A DNA stretch of 64,000 nucleotides from Rhizorhabdus wittichii RW1 (GTDB taxonomy: Bacteria; Pseudomonadota; Alphaproteobacteria; Sphingomonadales; Sphingomonadaceae): NCBI GenBank assembly GCA_000016765.1, contig CP000699.1:4281501-4345500 (forward strand), in the 5' to 3' direction. A program made the translations under genes and the position numbers. Every line of letters begins with the position of its first letter. The stretch's first letter is position 1. Shown here in pieces: positions 61,610-64,000 of the stretch. The notes below the pieces were generated by a model. That model saw only the letters and a program-made list of their open reading frames with translations, was not told the origin of the DNA and ran no database searches.

Positions 61610-62574
61610 CCCTGACGTCCTTCCTTTTTGGGCGCCGTGCCCCATGGCGCTGCTGCGGTCCGCCGGGCGACGCGCAGCGTCGCCGAACGGGACCGGGGGT
61701 TGCGGGCGAGTTCCGCCTCGCCCGCGCGAACGGGTTTGGCGACGGCCTCGAAGCTGGGACGCGGCCCCCCGGCGCGCGCATCTGGAAGGTGGCGGGAACC
61801 GGCCGGCGTGGCGCCGCTGCGATCGCGCAGGAAGCGCTTCACGATCCGGTCCTCGATCGAATGGAAGGAGACGACCGCCAGCCGGCCGCCCGGGCGCAGC
61901 ACGCGCTCGGCGGCGGCCAGCCCCTGCTCGAGCTCGTCGAGCTCGGCATTGAGGTGGATGCGGATCGCCTGGAAGGTGCGGGTCGCGGGGTCCTTCTTCT
62001 CGTGCGGCTTGTGGCCGAGCGCGCGGCGCACGACCTCGGCCAGTTCGGAGGTCCGCGTGATCGGCCGGGCCTGGACGATGGCGCGCGCGACGCGCCGCGC
62101 GCGCGGCTCCTCGCCCAGGTCGTGCAGGACGTCGGCGATCTCGGCCTCGTCGGCGGTGTTGACGAAGTCGGCGGCGCTCATGCCGCTCTTCTCCATTCGC
62201 ATGTCGAGCGGGCCGTCCGCCTGGAAGGAGAAGCCGCGGTCGGCGCGGTCGAGCTGCATCGACGACACGCCGATGTCGAGCGTCACGCCGTCGACCTGGT
62301 CGATGCCGCGCTCGTTCAGCGCCTCGGCCATGCGGGAGAAGCGTTCGGGGACCAGGATCAGCCGGCCGTCCTGCCCGTCTTCCAGCGCGCGGCCCTCGGC
62401 GATCGCGTCGGGATCGCGATCGAACGCATAGACGCGCGCGCCCGCCTGCAGCAGCGCGCGGGTATAGCCGCCGGCGCCGAAGGTGCCGTCGACATGGGTC
62501 TCGCCGGTCGCGGGTTCGAGGCCGGCGATCACTTCGTCGATCAGGACGGGGACGTGGGGCGCGGTCGTGGTCAT
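61606..62574 (-). CDS. rsmH: 16S rRNA (cytosine-1402 N4)-methyltransferase
   Basis: 322 residues. [40 protein letters not shown] (SAM-binding), [20 protein letters not shown] and [20 protein letters not shown] are conserved MraW blocks. Methylates C1402 of 16S rRNA. ATGA overlap with mraZ. Confidence 0.96.
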   Translation of the reverse strand: MTTTAPHVPVLIDEVIAGLEPATGETHVDGTFGAGGYTRALLQAGARVYAFDRDPDAIAEGRALEDGQDGRLILVPERFSRMAEALNERGIDQVDGVTLDIGVSSMQLDRADRGFSFQADGPLDMRMEKSGMSAADFVNTADEAEIADVLHDLGEEPRARRVARAIVQARPITRTSELAEVVRRALGHKPHEKKDPATRTFQAIRIHLNAELDELEQGLAAAERVLRPGGRLAVVSFHSIEDRIVKRFLRDRSGATPAGSRHLPDARAGGPRPSFEAVAKPVRAGEAELARNPRSRSATLRVARRTAAAPWGTAPKKEGRQG

Positions 62575-63098
62575 CCGCGCTCCTTCCGCTTGGCGAGGAG
62601 GTCTTCCATCTCCTCGAGCACGTCGCCGGATTCGCCGCCGGCGACCGCGCGCAGCACCTCGGGACTCCAGATGCGGAAACGCCGGCCACGGCCGACGAAG
62701 AAGGCGTCATTGCCGATCTGCGCCTTGGCGCGCAGCCGGTCGGGCAGGACCATTCGGCCCGCCGTGTCGAAGTTGACGTCCTTCATCAGCGGATAGGTCT
62801 CGGCCTCCAGCCGGTCGAGCACGTCGCCCACCAGCTCGCCGGTCTGCTCGGAGACGCGGACGGCGTGGGCGTTCATCTGCTCCTCGGTCTCGGCGATCTG
62901 CAGGCCGTCGCTGACCTCGATGCACTTGAGCGCGGCGTTGAAGGTCATGCGCAGGGTGCGGCCGAGGCCCGAGGCGACCTTGGGCGAGCCCGAGCGGATG
63001 TCGATCGTCTGACGGAAGGCAGCAGGGAGCGAAACGCGCCCCTTAAGGTCCACGCCGTTCAAATGAACGTCATTGAAGACCGCACCACCCGCCGCCAC
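62571..63098 (-). CDS. mraZ: Transcriptional regulator/cell division protein MraZ
   Basis: About 175 residues with two SpoVT/AbrB-like halves: [20 protein letters not shown] and [20 protein letters not shown] (GRVxLP in both). MraZ binds TGGG repeats upstream of its own operon and represses dcw. The start is uncertain: GTG at 63098 has GGGG about 8 bases upstream and gives a family-like length; GTG at 63131 is possible. First gene of the dcw cluster. Confidence 0.9.
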   Translation of the reverse strand: MAAGGAVFNDVHLNGVDLKGRVSLPAAFRQTIDIRSGSPKVASGLGRTLRMTFNAALKCIEVSDGLQIAETEEQMNAHAVRVSEQTGELVGDVLDRLEAETYPLMKDVNFDTAGRMVLPDRLRAKAQIGNDAFFVGRGRRFRIWSPEVLRAVAGGESGDVLEEMEDLLAKRKERG

Positions 63099-63535
63099 CG
63101 ACGCATACCCCAGCCAGATCGAGGGAAGCACCGCCGGGACCGCGCCGCCCTTTCGGGCCGGCGGGAGGCGTCAATGCGCCAAGCGATACTCCCCACCCCA
63201 TTTCACCATTGTGGTGTACTTGGGTCGGCCCCCCATTTCAAAGGATTTTTATACCATTTTATGGTTTTCCATGGATTCGGCTGTGGATTCCAGGGAAGGC
63301 ATGGGTCGCCATGGACCGACCGGAAACGCACGGAAGCGCAGAAATCCGGGCAGGGAAGCGCGCTCGCTCCCTGTGGATAAGTCTGTCGAAAAGCTATGGG
63401 CCGAGTCTGGGCGGAATCGCCGCCGGCCGAACCCGTTGGGCCTGGACGGAGCCGAAACGAGTTGGATTTTAGGGGTTTATCGCGGTTGCCGAGTCGGCGG
63501 ATCGGCGGATGCGCCCGCCCGCGCGGCGAACGCCG
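63099..63535 (-). promoter_or_regulatory. dcw upstream region: GANTC cluster, DnaA box, TGGGG repeats
   Basis: No gene is seen in these 437 bases. GANTC at 63274-63278, 63286-63290, 63403-63407 and 63414-63418; an exact DnaA box (TTATCCACA on the reverse strand) at 63372-63380; and on the reverse strand TGGGG repeats around 63191-63200 and 63231-63235, candidate MraZ sites. A possible -35 TTGAAA lies at about 63236-63241. The stretch 63240-63275 is strikingly AT-rich. Promoter placement is tentative. Confidence 0.5.
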
Positions 63536-63769
63536 TCACTGTTGCGGAGGGGTGCCCTGGGTCGTGCCGCTTTCGCCCGACGTGCCGCCCGGGGCGACGC
63601 CCAGTTCGGCGAGCGGATCGGCGGGGGGCTTGGCGCTGTTCTCGCTCTCGGCGGTCATGTTCGCCTCGCCGCCCCGCTCCTTCGAGCGAAAGCCGACGAT
63701 CGCCGCCGCCAGCAGGACGACGAGGAAAACGACGGCCAGGCCGGTGATACCGATCCGCACGCGCTGCAT
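63536..63769 (-). CDS. Small single-pass membrane protein of unknown function
   Basis: 77 residues: an N-terminal helix (IGITGLAVVFLVVLLAAAIV) after a short basic start, then a polar, Pro/Gly/Ser/Thr-rich tail (AELGVAPGGTSGESGTTQGT). The positive-inside start predicts a C-terminus in the periplasm. No family recognised. It lies 91 bases downstream of the cysteine synthase gene on the same strand. Confidence 0.6.
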   Translation of the reverse strand: MQRVRIGITGLAVVFLVVLLAAAIVGFRSKERGGEANMTAESENSAKPPADPLAELGVAPGGTSGESGTTQGTPPQQ

Positions 63770-63860
63770 CAGGCGATGATCCCCATGCCGCCAATGTCCG
63801 CCAGCCTCGGGCGGAGGTCAATCGTCAATATCGTCGCCGAGGGACGACGGCCGTCCGGGA

Positions 63861-64000
63861 TCAGCGGCGCAGCAGCGCCGGGACCGGCAGGCCCTTGGCC
63901 TCCAGCCAGGCCGGATTGAACAGCGACGACAGGTAGCGCATCCCGGAATCGCACAGGATCGTGACGATCGTCTTGCCCGGCCCCAGCTCCTTCGCCAGCG
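63861..64000 (-). CDS. cysK: Cysteine synthase A, C-terminal end (partial)
   Basis: The gene enters from the right edge; only the last 46 or so codons are present. The reverse-strand frame reads [20 protein letters not shown] then [20 protein letters not shown] and stop. TILCDSG and LFNPxWLxxKGLPVP are the usual C-terminus of O-acetylserine sulfhydrylase in alphaproteobacteria. The catalytic part is outside the window. Confidence 0.82.
   Translation of the reverse strand, partial: LAKELGPGKTIVTILCDSGMRYLSSLFNPAWLEAKGLPVPALLRR

Overview
The window is about 64 kb of GC-rich chromosome from an alphaproteobacterium, most likely a sphingomonad. The case rests on a soluble serine palmitoyltransferase with its own acyl carrier protein, a PhyR/NepR/EcfG general stress response locus, meso-diaminopimelate-type MurE, GANTC (CcrM-type) sites at cell-division promoters, and dispersed palindromic repeats of a kind common in this group. 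No phage, insertion sequence, CRISPR array, rRNA or tRNA gene was recognised.

Region 1 (1-12.8 kb) is a sphingolipid locus. After the end of proB come a ceramide-reductase-type SDR, an acyl carrier protein, serine palmitoyltransferase and a CHASE3 hybrid histidine kinase. A reverse-strand operon follows: a secreted DUF2141 protein, a diacylglycerol/ceramide-kinase-like enzyme and a Tam41-like cytidylyltransferase. Divergent from it is a forward operon: an LptF/LptG permease pair, an FA2H/Scs7-like lipid hydroxylase and a GNAT-fold protein that fits bacterial ceramide synthase. Together they could make a sphingoid base, N-acylate, reduce and 2-hydroxylate it, phosphorylate and perhaps CTP-activate it, and move the product outward. 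The Tam41-like enzyme beside a lipid kinase is the least described part.

Region 2 (12.8-22.9 kb) is mixed housekeeping: LysE exporter, DUF1244, exonuclease III, ErpA, an M23 peptidase, a DUF455/deacetylase pair, an esterase, RppH, a TonB receptor with a PepSY reductase that probably uses a CTG start, and Bcp.

Region 3 (22.9-32.1 kb) holds full-length glnE followed by a shortened paralogue that has lost a catalytic aspartate, then the general stress response locus: a second NepR-like protein, ecfG, phyR, nepR and a PhyP-like sensor with a degenerate ATPase domain. Five EcfG-type promoter matches lie here. One drives an intergenic segment that folds into two hairpins with C7 loops and ends in a terminator, a strong candidate for a GsrN-like stress sRNA. 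An entericidin-like lipoprotein follows.

Region 4 (32.1-43.8 kb), all reverse strand, carries tatABC, scpAB, nagZ, a SPOR protein, argS, an M28 membrane peptidase, a dGTPase-like HD hydrolase and a TPR-SPOR protein.

Region 5 (43.9-63.1 kb) is a complete dcw cluster on the reverse strand, mraZ to ftsZ, mostly with 4-bp ATGA/GTGA overlaps. murD contains an in-frame palindromic repeat of about 141 bp whose sister copy lies between ddl and murB. The ftsZ and mraZ upstream regions both carry clustered GANTC sites and a DnaA-box-like 9-mer. The window closes with a small membrane protein and the 3' end of a cysteine synthase gene.
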